From Yarrowia lipolytica (Eukaryota > Ascomycota > Dipodascomycetes > Dipodascales), in contig NC_090771.1 in assembly GCF_001761485.1 (NCBI RefSeq), positions 1,612,001 through 1,676,000 of the forward strand: a stretch of 64,000 nt of DNA, given 5' to 3'. Below the pieces are notes generated by a model. The model ran no database searches. It saw nothing but the letters and a program-made list of their open reading frames with translations, and was not told the origin of the DNA. The translations under genes were made by a program, and so were the position numbers. Shown piece by piece: positions 1 through 11,100 of the stretch (positions are counted from its first letter, which is position 1; the number at the start of each line of letters is the position of its first letter).

Positions 1-1574
1 TGCGAAACCTGCTCTATACAGCCAAAGAGGAGGATTTCCGACAGCTGTTTTCGCAGTACGGAGAGTTGGAGGAGGTTCATCTACCCATCAACACCAAGAC
101 TGGCCAGTGCAAGGGATTCGCACACGTGCAGTTTGAGGACCCCGAAAACGCCATCGCAGCGTACGAGGCCCAGGATGGAAAGATTTTCCAGGGCCGACTT
201 TTGCATATCCTACCCGGAAAGCCCAAGAAGGACTACAACCGACTGGACGAGCACGATCTCAAAAACCTGCCTCTCAAGAAGCAGCAGGAGCTGAAGCGAA
301 AGGCCGAGGCTGCCAAACAGCAGTTCTCTTGGAATTCGCTGTACATGAACCAGGACGCCGTCATGGAGAGTGTGGCCAAGAGTATGGGTATCAAGAAGTC
401 CGAATTGATCGACCCAGACTCCAGTGATGCTGCTGTCAAGCAGGCTTTGGCTGAGGCCACTGTTATTGGAGATGTCAAGTCGTACTTTGAGAAGATGGGC
501 GTTGATCTGGCTTCCTTTGACAACAAGGATAGAGATGATCGAGTCATTCTTGTCAAGAACTTCCCCTTTGGAACCACCCAGCCTGAGATTGCTGAGATGT
601 TTTCTGAATACGGAGATCTCTATAAGGTGATGATGCCTCCAGCTGGAACTATTGCTATTGTCATTTTCAAGCACATTCCCGACGCTCGAGCTGCGTTTGC
701 CAAGCTGGCTTTCCGAAGGTTCAAGACTAGCATTCTGTACCTGGAGAAGGGTCCCAAGAACCTGCTTCCTAACGAGAAGATGGAGAGTGATGAGGTTGAG
801 CATGTTAAACAAGACAAGATTGTTACTATCGAGGACAAGCTGTCTGCTTCTGACGTTATGGACACTGGTTCTAACGATGAAAGACCTGCTACTGCTTCTA
901 CTTCTGTATTTGTCAAGAACTTGAACTTCAAGACCACCTCCCGTGTTCTCACCGACGCCTTCAAGGCTCTGGACGGTTTCCTGGTTGCTCAGGTCAAGAT
1001 GAAGCCTGACTCTAAGAACAAGGGAAAGTTCCTGTCCATGGGTTTCGGTTTCGTCGAGTTCTCCTCCAAGGAGGCTGCTGAGATTGCCCAGAAGGCCATG
1101 GATGGTCATGTGCTTGATGGCCATAAGCTGCAGCTCAAGATCTCCAACCGTGGCCAGGACGAGGAGACCACAGAGACCAAGAAGGCTATCGATTCCAAGA
1201 TCCTCATCAAGAATTTGCCGTTCGAGGCTACCAAGAAGGATGTTCAGAAGCTGTTTGGTGCTTTTGGTTCTCTCAAGACTGTCCGAGTGCCCAAGAAGTT
1301 CAACTCCGAGTCTCGAGGTTTCGCCTTTGCCGAGTACGTGTCTGCCAAGGAGGCTGAGCATGCCATGTCTGCTCTGCAGGGCACCCATCTGCTCGGCCGA
1401 CGTCTTGTTCTTCAGTACGCTCAGGCCGATGCTTCTAACGCTGAGGAGGAGATTGAGCGAATGCAGGCTACTGTTTCCAAGCAGGCTGCTCAGCGGTCTT
1501 TTGCTGACATGAAGCTGGCAGGTGAAGGTAAGCGACGAGTCGACCTTGAGGGAGAGGACGAAGAGGAGTTTTAG
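1..1574 (+). CDS. MRD1: Mrd1, multiple RNA-binding domain protein (5' partial)
   Basis: This is the C-terminal part of the Mrd1 rRNA-processing factor, which binds 35S pre-rRNA in the nucleolus and is needed for early cleavages and 18S maturation (family knowledge). The reading frame is already open at base 3 (codons RNLLYTAKEEDF, the RNP2 side of an RRM), so the start codon lies left of the window. Four RNA-recognition motifs are visible: a partial one at the left edge ending near LLHILPGKPKKDY, then RRMs beginning at DRVILVKNFPFG, TSVFVKNLNFKT and SKILIKNLPFEA. The last is followed by the Mrd1-typical RRLVLQYA and an acidic tail ending EGEDEEEF. The order and spacing match yeast Mrd1 with its first RRM missing. 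The gene ends 370 bp from a convergent neighbour. Confidence 0.93.
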   Translation, partial: RNLLYTAKEEDFRQLFSQYGELEEVHLPINTKTGQCKGFAHVQFEDPENAIAAYEAQDGKIFQGRLLHILPGKPKKDYNRLDEHDLKNLPLKKQQELKRKAEAAKQQFSWNSLYMNQDAVMESVAKSMGIKKSELIDPDSSDAAVKQALAEATVIGDVKSYFEKMGVDLASFDNKDRDDRVILVKNFPFGTTQPEIAEMFSEYGDLYKVMMPPAGTIAIVIFKHIPDARAAFAKLAFRRFKTSILYLEKGPKNLLPNEKMESDEVEHVKQDKIVTIEDKLSASDVMDTGSNDERPATASTSVFVKNLNFKTTSRVLTDAFKALDGFLVAQVKMKPDSKNKGKFLSMGFGFVEFSSKEAAEIAQKAMDGHVLDGHKLQLKISNRGQDEETTETKKAIDSKILIKNLPFEATKKDVQKLFGAFGSLKTVRVPKKFNSESRGFAFAEYVSAKEAEHAMSALQGTHLLGRRLVLQYAQADASNAEEEIERMQATVSKQAAQRSFADMKLAGEGKRRVDLEGEDEEEF

Positions 1575-1944
1575 ATACATAACATAATGATAGACTGATT
1601 TGGATAGTTCAGTTGAGCGTATTGGTAGGTGTTCGGTAACCATGACTGCAAGAAAGGTCGCCTATGTTTAAGGGGGGGACAGCGGAGTCACGGAATCATG
1701 ACTTATATATTGTCCTCTAATTTATCCCTTTCTTAAGCACCATCTATAATACAGCTGTGCTTATACTGTAACATGGTGCTGACCTCCAAGGTTCCCATCT
1801 TCCAAGGTATACAAGTAGAGCGAATCCCAGTTACTGTAAGTTACAAAGCTATAATACAAAAACAGATACCATTCGAGATACAACAAAATATTTGAAAAGA
1901 TACGAAAATAGGATACCACGAGAATCTAAACAGATACACCCCGT
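1575..1944. other. Convergent 3' intergenic spacer
   Basis: The space lies between the 3' ends of MRD1 and the phosphodiesterase gene. It holds a run of seven G at about 1672-1678 and AT-rich sequence before the second stop. I see no gene in it. Confidence 0.6.
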
Positions 1945-3864
1945 TTAGATCCAGATCTCCTTGGTGATGTTCATTCGCTTCTGGCACTCAAACACAGCAG
2001 GAACGGTACCAGACGAAAAGTAGCAGTACATGTTCTTGATGTACTCGGGGTCGCTTCCATCAGGAACAAAGGGACTCTCTCGGTACTCATACTTGAGGTA
2101 GTCCTCTCTGCCTGTATCGTTGCTGATAATGTACTGGATAGCGTTGTGCCAAAAAGTGGCGTTGAGAGGAGCTTCTCGAGGCCACTTCTGATCAGGATCA
2201 TAGACATCTCGGGCAGAGTACTCAAAGATCCACTCGAGCTCCTCATCAGGAGTTCGGGGAGGGTATGTGACTCGAGTAAAGGAGCCGTTGTTCGCAATCT
2301 CAGGCTTGTCCATATCAAACTCGAATGTCTTGTGGAGTTGGGCATAATAATTGATGGACTCCATGATTTCAAATGTATCACTGTCAACCTCGTAGTATCT
2401 CCACGAGGGGTTGTAGTTGTGCAGAGGAGTGACTGACTGCGAGATCCATCCCACGGTCAGAGCGTTATCGATGGAGTTATCGGTGCCGTTTCCAGCGTAG
2501 TACACGTTGAACTGGTCCTCGTGGGTGTGTCCAAAAAATAGAGCGGCAATGGTATGTGGAGCAAATCGGTCAACGATCTGCCGGAACACCTCGGTAGCGT
2601 GAGGGAGGGCGTTGGTGGTACTTCCCCCGGTGGGAACGTGGGCGATGATCCAGACCTTCTGGGCGTTCTTCTCAGCCTCTATCAGCTGGTCAACCATCCA
2701 CTTCATCATTCCAGAAGTGTCGGGAGAGGTGGTGTTCCAGTAGTTGTAATAGTTGGCGTTGTACCAGAAGTTTGAGTCCATTGAGATAACCCGCAGTCCT
2801 CGCTTGGTTGTCACTCCGAAAGCTCCGTATGTGTGTACAGCCTCCGCCTGAGTTGCCTCATCGATCCAACCATAGTCCTTCCACAGAGAGGCGGACAGTT
2901 GGGCGTTCCACACAAACTCTCCGAGGAAACCAGAAGCATTCTGGGCTTGCTGAGCATAAGGGAAGGTGTCATGGTTGCCGAAAGTGGAGTAGATGGGGAG
3001 GTCACCGAGGAATCGTTTCATCTGGTAGTAAACGTCCTCCTCAGATTTGATGACGTTGGCCAGAGACAGCCAATCGTCCAGATCATGAGATACCATGTCT
3101 CCAGTGAAGATACCAAACTCGAATGACTTATTGGCTCCTATGGTAGCCACGGACCTAAGAGAGTCTTCGAGAAGAACTTGGGGTATGTCACACTCATAAG
3201 AGCCAAACTTCTGAGCTGGGAGAACGACATCAGTGAAGTTGGCCTTTCGAGCGTCATTGTTGTAGACAGGCTCAACGCAGCACATGTAAGAAGTACAGTT
3301 GGACTCACTACCAATCTGGTATCGCAGGTCAACATGGAAATCAGAAAGATGAACAACGTTGAATCTGTCGCCCTTGGACTTGGCAAGTCGATCCTCCAGA
3401 TCAGCGGGCTTCTCGGGCCACCATCCGGTGAGGTTGAAGACAGGAGTGGCAGGTCGAGGACAAGCCTTCTTGACCTGGTAGTGGCAGATGTACTCTCCGT
3501 CGGTTCCGTAGGGATCAATGAGCTGTAGAACGTTGGCAATGTGGCCAGCCTTAGCTTCAACACCAAAATTTCGCCCCTGATAGACGTTGGTGCAAACGGC
3601 CTGCCACTTGTACTTCTTACACAGCTCTTGGAGAATCTCAGGAATGACTCGGTCGTCTTCAATGGCAATGGTCTTTCCCAGAGCTAGAGCACCCATGCAC
3701 TTGGCGCAGGAGTCGAGTCGGGTGGAGTTGTACAGATTCTCAATCTCCTGAATGGCGTGCTTGACAAGATAGTCCTTTCCCGAGAACTTGGTGGGAGGTC
3801 CGAGAGGCTGCATAGCAGCCAGGGCAACGGTGGCCCATGTGAGCAGCGTGAAAAGGACGTTCAT
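1945..3864 (-). CDS. Acid sphingomyelinase-like secreted phosphodiesterase
   Basis: Probable secreted or vacuolar sphingomyelin phosphodiesterase, splitting sphingolipid head groups (family inference). From the chosen start the protein has 639 residues. It opens with a signal peptide (MNVLFTLLTWATVALAA), then a saposin-B-like cysteine domain (CAKCMGAL to KKACPRP), then a calcineurin-like metallophosphoesterase core. Metal and catalytic motifs are visible: SDFHVD (about residue 175), GDMVSHD (about 253), GNHD (about 296), AHVP and FGHTHED (about 445). Many NxS/T sites fit a secretory route. An in-frame ATG at 3897 would add 11 residues, but TATAAAA lies only 3 bp upstream of it, so an mRNA started from that box should begin with the ATG at 3864, which also places the signal peptide at the extreme N-terminus. 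Confidence 0.85.
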   Translation of the reverse strand: MNVLFTLLTWATVALAAMQPLGPPTKFSGKDYLVKHAIQEIENLYNSTRLDSCAKCMGALALGKTIAIEDDRVIPEILQELCKKYKWQAVCTNVYQGRNFGVEAKAGHIANVLQLIDPYGTDGEYICHYQVKKACPRPATPVFNLTGWWPEKPADLEDRLAKSKGDRFNVVHLSDFHVDLRYQIGSESNCTSYMCCVEPVYNNDARKANFTDVVLPAQKFGSYECDIPQVLLEDSLRSVATIGANKSFEFGIFTGDMVSHDLDDWLSLANVIKSEEDVYYQMKRFLGDLPIYSTFGNHDTFPYAQQAQNASGFLGEFVWNAQLSASLWKDYGWIDEATQAEAVHTYGAFGVTTKRGLRVISMDSNFWYNANYYNYWNTTSPDTSGMMKWMVDQLIEAEKNAQKVWIIAHVPTGGSTTNALPHATEVFRQIVDRFAPHTIAALFFGHTHEDQFNVYYAGNGTDNSIDNALTVGWISQSVTPLHNYNPSWRYYEVDSDTFEIMESINYYAQLHKTFEFDMDKPEIANNGSFTRVTYPPRTPDEELEWIFEYSARDVYDPDQKWPREAPLNATFWHNAIQYIISNDTGREDYLKYEYRESPFVPDGSDPEYIKNMYCYFSSGTVPAVFECQKRMNITKEIWI

Positions 3865-3900
3865 TGTTGGATGGCTTGTTGATTCGACATTCACCATGGC

Positions 3901-3907
3901 TTTTATA
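3901..3907 (-). promoter_or_regulatory. TATA box of the phosphodiesterase gene
   Basis: Read on the minus strand this is TATAAAA, directly followed by GCC and the ATG at 3897. Its position favours the downstream ATG at 3864 (about 37 bp away) as the translation start. Confidence 0.55.
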
Positions 3908-5864
3908 CCCGGTATTTGTACAAATCTCCGCCTGCCAAGACGCCAAGAGATGGTGTCTCACTGCGTCGTGCATATAGCGCTTGGCTACTGATGGTGAAAC
4001 CTCCTGCTCAAGGAGACGAATTGGAGGAAAAGTTCGTTGTTCGAAGGTCAATTGAAGAGTTGAAACTTCTGGTACTCCCCTTGTATCATGTGTCTGTCAT
4101 TACTGAGATACCACTCTACTCATGCAAATACCAATCCCATCAATCTTCTCACGCCCGTTTCCGAACTCACGACAACGCTCTCCGCGGAAAAGTGGATCCT
4201 GTGTCAGCCGCCAACTGCCGCCCCGTTTCTTTTGTCACTGTGTGCCGTGCCTCTCTGTCAACTCTCAGCCAGTCAATGGACATCGTGAACGCTAAGTTAA
4301 CCAGAAAACGTGCTCTTTGAGTTAGACTACAGGCTCAAACACGTAGGTAATCTGGCAGATACAAGGACAGCAAGGTGCGTATGCTTGTTCATTTGGCACC
4401 AAGAACTGAATCTAGTTTTCTGTGATGGTTGAGCGTGTTCTACATTTTCAGACGTACTGTATTTCCCATCATTTCTTCTCTGAGCTCATCCAACCTGAAT
4501 ATCGACAGGTACCGCCGGTACCTGCACTCGGCATAACATTAGTGTGCAGATCCACTTAGAGTAGCTACAGTAGTCTGGGAGGAGAAGAGCTACTGATGTT
4601 GAGCAGTTTCATAGCCAGTGTAGATTAGACTAGTGGTCAACCGGAATCGTGCCGAACCGTATCTAAATCACCCTCTTCCCTTATATTATGCTTGTCTCCG
4701 AGGCTGAACTACATTCCAAAGCCATTCAACTCTCTCCACAAATGCACTCGTATTCGTCGATCTGTCTATCCATTTCCCGGTCGGAATGATTGAAAAGAGG
4801 AGCGGATTTAATACCATTCATGCCAATAGATACACACGTGTTTATACGTAGATTACATAAGTACTGAATACACATCAATGGCACTAGCTACAACAGTATC
4901 GTACTATTACTGGCAGCCCTCTGTGCATGTGCCATTACTGTACGACTATTACAACCCCACATTTCTGTTCAAGAAGACATGAAATTATTGCAACAATACA
5001 AAGTACAGTTTCAAGTGAGATATCTGGACACGACAGCAGGATCATGAGTGACAAAATTTGCATATAGTTGGTGCTTGGCTCATATACACTGTGCAGTAGC
5101 ACCGACACTACTGTCAGACATGATAAGGCTAAGGAGGCTGCTGTCAAGGCGTTGGCACTTCCAAATTCAGGTACTGTACCTACTGTAGAACGAGGTCGGT
5201 CTAAGGTTCTGTAATTAGGACTCCGTAACAGGTACGTCAAAACTTAGCTAACGTCATTCAAGAGTGTTTTTTCAAGAGTGTAGATGATAAATCAGATTTA
5301 CAGTAAGTGAAGGAACCCCGCAAGGAAGGTGTCATCAGGAGGTCCATCAATAAAAGAATGTCTGATTTGGTTTGTTTGACGAAGAAAAATCTTCATGATT
5401 CTTGTCGATATGTGTTGGTGAATTTGCCCGTACAAGTACGAGTACTGTACGTACAGGTGTATTTGTATCACACCATGGAGGACCAATTCAGCAGTGATAA
5501 GAAAAAAACAAAAAAAAAGGAAGAAAAAAAAAAGACAGGAAACAAAGGCAATAACAACAACAGCAATATAATGTAATTGTACTTGTACCCGAGTGCCTGT
5601 TTTAGTTGCCCCGAACTTGTGCCTGTCACTTCCGGTAATGAACTATTAACCTAGCGTTGTTTGTACTTGTACTTGAGTTGTACCACGCGACGTGCACTCT
5701 TGTAGCTACAGTAGTTACAGTATAGATCGAGCACATAGGATAACTCATTTACGAAGTCAACCTGTTCCACTCTATCACAATATTACAAGTAGCCTACTGA
5801 CACACCCTCTCCTCTATATCTACAATTACCTATACGTACATGATGCAAAAACCCCTGGGGTGCC
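3908..5864. other. Intergenic region, no gene seen
   Basis: Promoter side of the phosphodiesterase gene and 3' side of YTM1. It contains clusters of GTAC words (for example 5430-5465) and a purine-rich tract of A runs at about 5498-5540. The only longer frame there (5307-5576) starts at GTG and ends in the low-complexity lysine and asparagine codons of that tract, so I do not call a gene. Confidence 0.5.
5498..5540 (+). repeat. A-rich purine tract
   Basis: Almost unbroken A with occasional G or C. It is low-complexity DNA of a kind that tends to exclude nucleosomes. No repeat unit is evident. Confidence 0.6.
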
Positions 5865-7400
5865 TTAGGCGCTCTGGGGGTTGTTATTAATCTGGATCTT
5901 GTTGTCCTGGCCACCAGAGACAATACCCAGGTTTTGTTTCCAGTCCACGCCAAACACGGCATTGTTCTCTGTCAGAGTCTCTCGGTGGATCACGTGCAGA
6001 GACTTGGTGGTTCGAACATCCCATATTCGGACAGTTCCATCGTGAGATCCTGAAGCCAGCAGGAAGGGGTTGGATTCGGGTCCTCGCGACAGCGACGACA
6101 CGAAGTTGGTGTGGCCCACCAGCTTGGCCTGAGTTGCCACCTGTGCAGTTACTCGGGGGTCGTGCAGGGTAATGTGACGGGCTGAAGAGCCGCAGGCAAT
6201 GAGACCCTGGGGCAGGGTGCAAAGGGAAAGAAGCGAAAAGGAGGTGGATCGGGTATCGACCGAAGGATCGGGGGATCCGGCGTTGCTCTGGACAGCCTCG
6301 GCGGTGGCGAGATCCCAGGTTTTGATGGTGTGATCCAGAGACACAGAGTAGGCGACTGTGGGGTCGGAATGATGGAATGCGACGGCCGAAACGGCGGCGG
6401 AGTGGCCGCCCATGACTGCCAGAGGACCTCGCTGACGAGCAGCTCCCAGACCGGTGGCTCCAGAGCCGGAGTTGGCGAGCTTTCGTCGCTTCTGTGCAGA
6501 AGTGGAAGTCAGACCGCCAGCGGCAGCGGTATGGGGCTCAATTGCCGGCATGTCATTGTAGTCGGTAGACCACAGACCCACGGATCCGTCTGCGGAGGCG
6601 GAGATGATCTTTCCGGTCTTGGCGTGAACAGCAAGATCGTTGATGGGTGCGGTATGTCCATGTAGAGCTGCCATAGGGGTCACGGTAGAGGCGGCTGGAA
6701 GCTCATCGAGCATCTCCTCATCACTGTCCTCCTCACTGTCGTAGTTGAGCTCCTTCTTGCCCACCTGTCCAGGTTCCTTTCGTCGGTACTTCTTTCCGTC
6801 GGGGTTCCATAGGTACAAAAGTCGGTCGGAACCTCCAGAAACGAGCTGGTCATTAGAGATCCATCGCACAGCCTTGGCGGCGGAGTTGTGGCCCACAAGC
6901 TGGCCGGTCACATGACCCGAGTGGTCCCACAGACGCACGACTCCGTCGTAAGATCCCGAGGCGATGACGGGTTTCAGATCGCCAGTCCACCGGGCGTTGA
7001 TATCGACAGCAGCGACCCAGTCGGGGTTGGAGAAAGAGGCCAGAAATGATGGAGGCAGCACAGATCGAATGTACTCGATCGACAGACTGACTTCGGAAGA
7101 CAAACCGTTGTCAGCAAGGAAAGACTCCAGGGAGGCTCCTGGTCGTAGAAGCACCGAGGAAGAAGAGGCAGACTCCTCGTCGAGAATCGAAGCTCCTCCA
7201 TCGCCGGCAGTAGCCTTCACAATGAGGAAATCAAGAGGAACAGGAGTCTCAGTGTCCAGCAGCTGGTTGACGATTTCAGACAGACCCAGACGCTTGAGGG
7301 AAGTAGGGACCATGACGGGAGGCAGGGGAGCCTCGGGCTGCAGGGTCTCGTCCCGGGTCACGAAGACCACCTTGACCGACTGCGATTCTTGGTTGGTCAT
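5865..7400 (-). CDS. YTM1: Ytm1, WD40 ribosome-biogenesis factor
   Basis: Ytm1 (WDR12 in animals) forms the Nop7-Erb1-Ytm1 complex on pre-60S particles and is pulled off by the AAA ATPase Rea1 through its N-terminal domain (family knowledge). The 511-residue protein begins with that NLE/Ytm1 domain: VKVVFVTRDETL to FLIVKATAGDGG, residues about 8-66. A seven-blade WD40 propeller follows, with clear repeats such as SGSYDGVVRLWDHSG, SASADGSVGLWS, SVSLDHTIKTWDL and SGSHDGTVRIWDV, and a short tail after SGGQDNKIQIN. An acidic and low-complexity insertion (NYDSEEDSDEEMLDE) separates blades, as in other fungal members. The ATG at 7400 is the first in frame and immediately precedes the NLE domain. 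Confidence 0.93.
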   Translation of the reverse strand: MTNQESQSVKVVFVTRDETLQPEAPLPPVMVPTSLKRLGLSEIVNQLLDTETPVPLDFLIVKATAGDGGASILDEESASSSSVLLRPGASLESFLADNGLSSEVSLSIEYIRSVLPPSFLASFSNPDWVAAVDINARWTGDLKPVIASGSYDGVVRLWDHSGHVTGQLVGHNSAAKAVRWISNDQLVSGGSDRLLYLWNPDGKKYRRKEPGQVGKKELNYDSEEDSDEEMLDELPAASTVTPMAALHGHTAPINDLAVHAKTGKIISASADGSVGLWSTDYNDMPAIEPHTAAAGGLTSTSAQKRRKLANSGSGATGLGAARQRGPLAVMGGHSAAVSAVAFHHSDPTVAYSVSLDHTIKTWDLATAEAVQSNAGSPDPSVDTRSTSFSLLSLCTLPQGLIACGSSARHITLHDPRVTAQVATQAKLVGHTNFVSSLSRGPESNPFLLASGSHDGTVRIWDVRTTKSLHVIHRETLTENNAVFGVDWKQNLGIVSGGQDNKIQINNNPQSA

Positions 7401-8171
7401 CTCGGTAAAGTTGTGTGATGGGTTGTGTGTGGTGATAATAACGGTATGGTGATTTGTTTTGCCAGCTGCATTATTTTTTTTCCTGTATGCCGAGTTTAAA
7501 TTTGTAGCCGTGGTTGGGAGGAGACATGGGCCTGGGAGGGTCTGAGGTTGGATCCAGAGAGGAGAGAGGGGAAGTGTTGTAATGTTGTAGTTGCTGTTGT
7601 GTTCTTAGTGTGAGGGGCAAAGTCGACGCTACCCAACCCTTTGTGTGCCTCAACCCCTGTTTGGAGCTCTTAATCACTACTCAATATTTTACACAGTACA
7701 CACTCCATACAGTACAAGCATTCGTAGATAGCAAACTTTGAAGCAGAGATGAGTTGCGTCTTGATAATTACTGATCAGACGTTGATAGAGTGTAGGTAGC
7801 ACAGTAGAAGGGATATATGGAAGGGCTTATAAATCACCCTAATCATAATAATTGGACAGTCGATCTTATTAAATTGTTCGTTCATCGCATCCCTTAGCCC
7901 TGCCAGTATGATCCCCGACGTCGCTTCAGCGTCACTCTACCAAACCCATCTGACACTTTTACAGTTCCAGGGTCCATCCCGAGACCGATGCCTGGGACAC
8001 TGTACTGTGGACACTAAACTTACTGTAACTGAGACCTTGACAGTGAGATACAAAGATGGACTTTAAAAAACAGTAGTTTCTCATTTAAATGATCATAATA
8101 CAATAAATTAATTAGATGATACAATTATACAGGCGTTCGCGTTTGCACAGACTTCTTCCGCTTGTTCGTGT
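7401..8171. other. Intergenic region between YTM1 and MGA2
   Basis: Upstream side of YTM1 and downstream side of MGA2, which lie in tandem on the minus strand. No further gene, tRNA or clear repeat is visible. Confidence 0.5.
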
Positions 8172-11100
8172 TCATGCAGCCTGGGCCTGGGCTTGATGAA
8201 TGGGAACCTCCCGGTCGGACCACCCATTCATCTGACGAAGAGCTGACTCTACCAGACTGTTGGGCTCAAATGAACAGGTGTCCTTGAGTGGCTGGCCTCG
8301 GTGAACAGGGTACTGCTTGAACCATAGCTTGGCAACTGCTCCACGGCAGTGGACACCCACAGTCTCAGCCACAGACTCAACGGCAGAGACCTGGTCGGGG
8401 AACAGACCAAACGCCTTGATGACCATATAACCAATAGCCATGAGCAGCACAGGCAGCCAGAAGGCAAATAACATGCGATCGTTAGCCATGGATCGTCGCT
8501 GTCGTCTCCAGGCCTCTACCAGCTGCTCCTCGTCCTCCACAATGGGGGCTAGTGGGGAGGGCACCACAGCGGCAGCCGCAGAAGTGGACGCAACTGCTGA
8601 AGATGAGGCTCCAACAGGCCCAGACGAGTTCTCGGCAGCAGAAGCAGCGGCCATCTGCACAACCTTCTTGTCGTGGACAACCCCATGGCCAGGGAAGATT
8701 TCTTCGTAGGCAGGGGGAGCACCGGCTCCGTTTGCATCTCGAGATCGAGACCGGGTGGCCTCATCGGCAGACGAGTTCTTCAGGTATCGCCACATTCGCG
8801 AGATGGACGAATGAGACCGGCCTCGACCGGCACCGCCGGAAGGGGCATGTGCAGAAATGGTTCGGTCGGACTCGTCTCCCGAAGACGTGATGGGATGGTC
8901 CGAAAGAGGCGATCTTGTGGATCTGACTGAAGGAGGAGCTCCAGAAGACCGCTTGTTGGGCACAGTAGCTCGCTTGGGTCTGTAAATGTAAGCCAGAACA
9001 TCGTCCCAAGATGCCATGCTGAGAGTACGGTCAAAGTACCGTGAAAAGGACTTGTTCTCAGTGGAAGTGTCAGATCTCACGTGATCCGAGTCATTGGAAG
9101 ACACCACGTCGGGTACATTGCTACTGACGATTCCGGCAGCCACACGGGCCTCCACAGCCTGGTCTTCGGCCTCAATGTGTCGCACAAGTCGCTCTTCCTC
9201 CTCAGAGAGAGGAGATTCCACAGACTTGGCCTTGGCGTGCTTTCTAACAGACATGAAGAGCGCGTCTGAGTCATCGTCTGAGTCCTCATCTGAATCGTCG
9301 TCAAAGTCTCCATCCTCCTCATCTCGCTCGTCCCACTCGTCTTCAGCGTCAAACTGAGAAGTCGATGATCGAATGGAGCACGTGGACGGAATATGCGACA
9401 GGTTGGAAATCATTCCATGGTCATAGAAACCGTACTCACGCGAATCCTGGATGGATGCAATGGAAGCCAGAGTGGAAGAAGATGAAGATCGACGCTGACG
9501 ATGGTAATCGGGAGTATACGACGTCTGAACGGCCATAGGCATGCCCTGAGGACCGACCAGAAGATCGAGAATGTGAGGACAAGCAACATCAAACACGGTT
9601 TCGCCAATTCGGTTACGTTTGTAGGGGTCAGCGTTGCACCGAAGTAGTTTCTTGGCAATCTTTCGACGGCCAAAGAGAGCAGCGAAATGAAGAGGAGTGA
9701 ATCCACCATTGTCGGAAACATCCACACGAGCTCCTCGAGCCACAAGAGCCACCAGAACACGCGAGTAACCCAGAATACTGGCCAGATGAACCATGGTCTG
9801 TCCCTCGGCGTTGGTGAGTTGCCAGTTGGCAATTCGGCCTCCAGGAATGTCTGTGAGAGCCAGACATCGCAGAACCACATCTTCGTGGTCTGTGGGAGGC
9901 GATACGGGTTGAACCGAACTGTCTGCAGCAGCACTTTCCATTCCAACGTCTCCGTTAGACATGTTCCCGCCTGCCATGGCGCCTTGTGCGCCCGCAACGC
10001 CTCCATTGTTGCCCACGATTCGCATGGCAATGTTTCGGGCGTCTTCCAGCCGTCCGTTCATCTTGAGACCCACAACCTGGAGCGCCAACTCAATCAACTG
10101 GCCGTCTGTGTCGTCAAAATAGGTAAAAATCTGAGGCTTGTCGAGCACAAAACCTTCGAAAGACACCACAACGGGACCCACGATGGTCGAAGGCGGCAGA
10201 TGGGTCACGATGGTCGAATCAGACCAGCAGTGGGTGCCCACGGCCTTGTTGTCACCGAAAACAGCCACCAGATTGGACTTGAAGCCAGATCCAAGCAGGG
10301 TTACTTCAATGCCGCCTCGAATGGAACCCTGCGAGGGGATGATTCGCTTGATGACGGGCAGGTTTTCGTCTGCGGGGTTGTTCATGTTGTGAGCAGCCAG
10401 ATTAGTGGCGCTACCCGAAGCACTGGCCACAGTCATGTTCGACATGCCACCAACCATTTCGGGAATGCTGGTAATGGAAGCCTGTCTATCCATGCCTCGC
10501 ACGTTCATCATGCCGCTCCAATCGCTGATGGAAGAGCCGTCTCGTCGTCGTTTAGAACCATAGTTGGAGTAATGAGAATGGTCCGAGGTGAACTCCGACG
10601 AAGAGTCTTCCATGGAAGTAGGCGATAGAGGAAGCGAGTTTCGAGGACGATAGCTCGTCGACGAAGATGCAGCGGGGGTAGGAACCTGGGTGGGGGGTTG
10701 TGAAGAGCCAGCGGTGGCAGGAGCAGTGGCTGTAGTCGGCATGGCAACCGCGTCTCCCACAACCTTGTGGTCGTCAGTGATCATGACGGTCGTTCCACTC
10801 TGGCCCACACCCACAATCTGGCCTCCCTCGTCTCTAAGACAAAAGAGGATTCGAAATCCCTTTTTCTCCCCGTGGTGTCTACAGTAGCAAGCCAGACGCA
10901 GGGGCAGAACCAGCTGCTTGGCGGTAACTGTAGTGCCGGACTCGGGGATGTATACTCGCCGTTCCACATCCTTGAACTCAAGCACCTCGGAGCAGTTGAA
11001 GACAGCCAGACGTCGTTGACGAGTCTCGACCCACGACAGCTCCTCCGACTCGTCAAAGAGTTTCTTTCGACAGGCTCGCTTCTGTTCTCGTTTGATGCAT

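Noticed and set aside
210-1643. 477-codon frame antisense to MRD1
   Set aside because: Leu/Ser-rich shadow of a biased coding region; the sense strand encodes four RRMs.
9687-10628. 313-codon plus-strand frame inside MGA2
   Set aside because: Lies opposite the IPT and ankyrin region of MGA2; His/Ser-rich with no protein signature.
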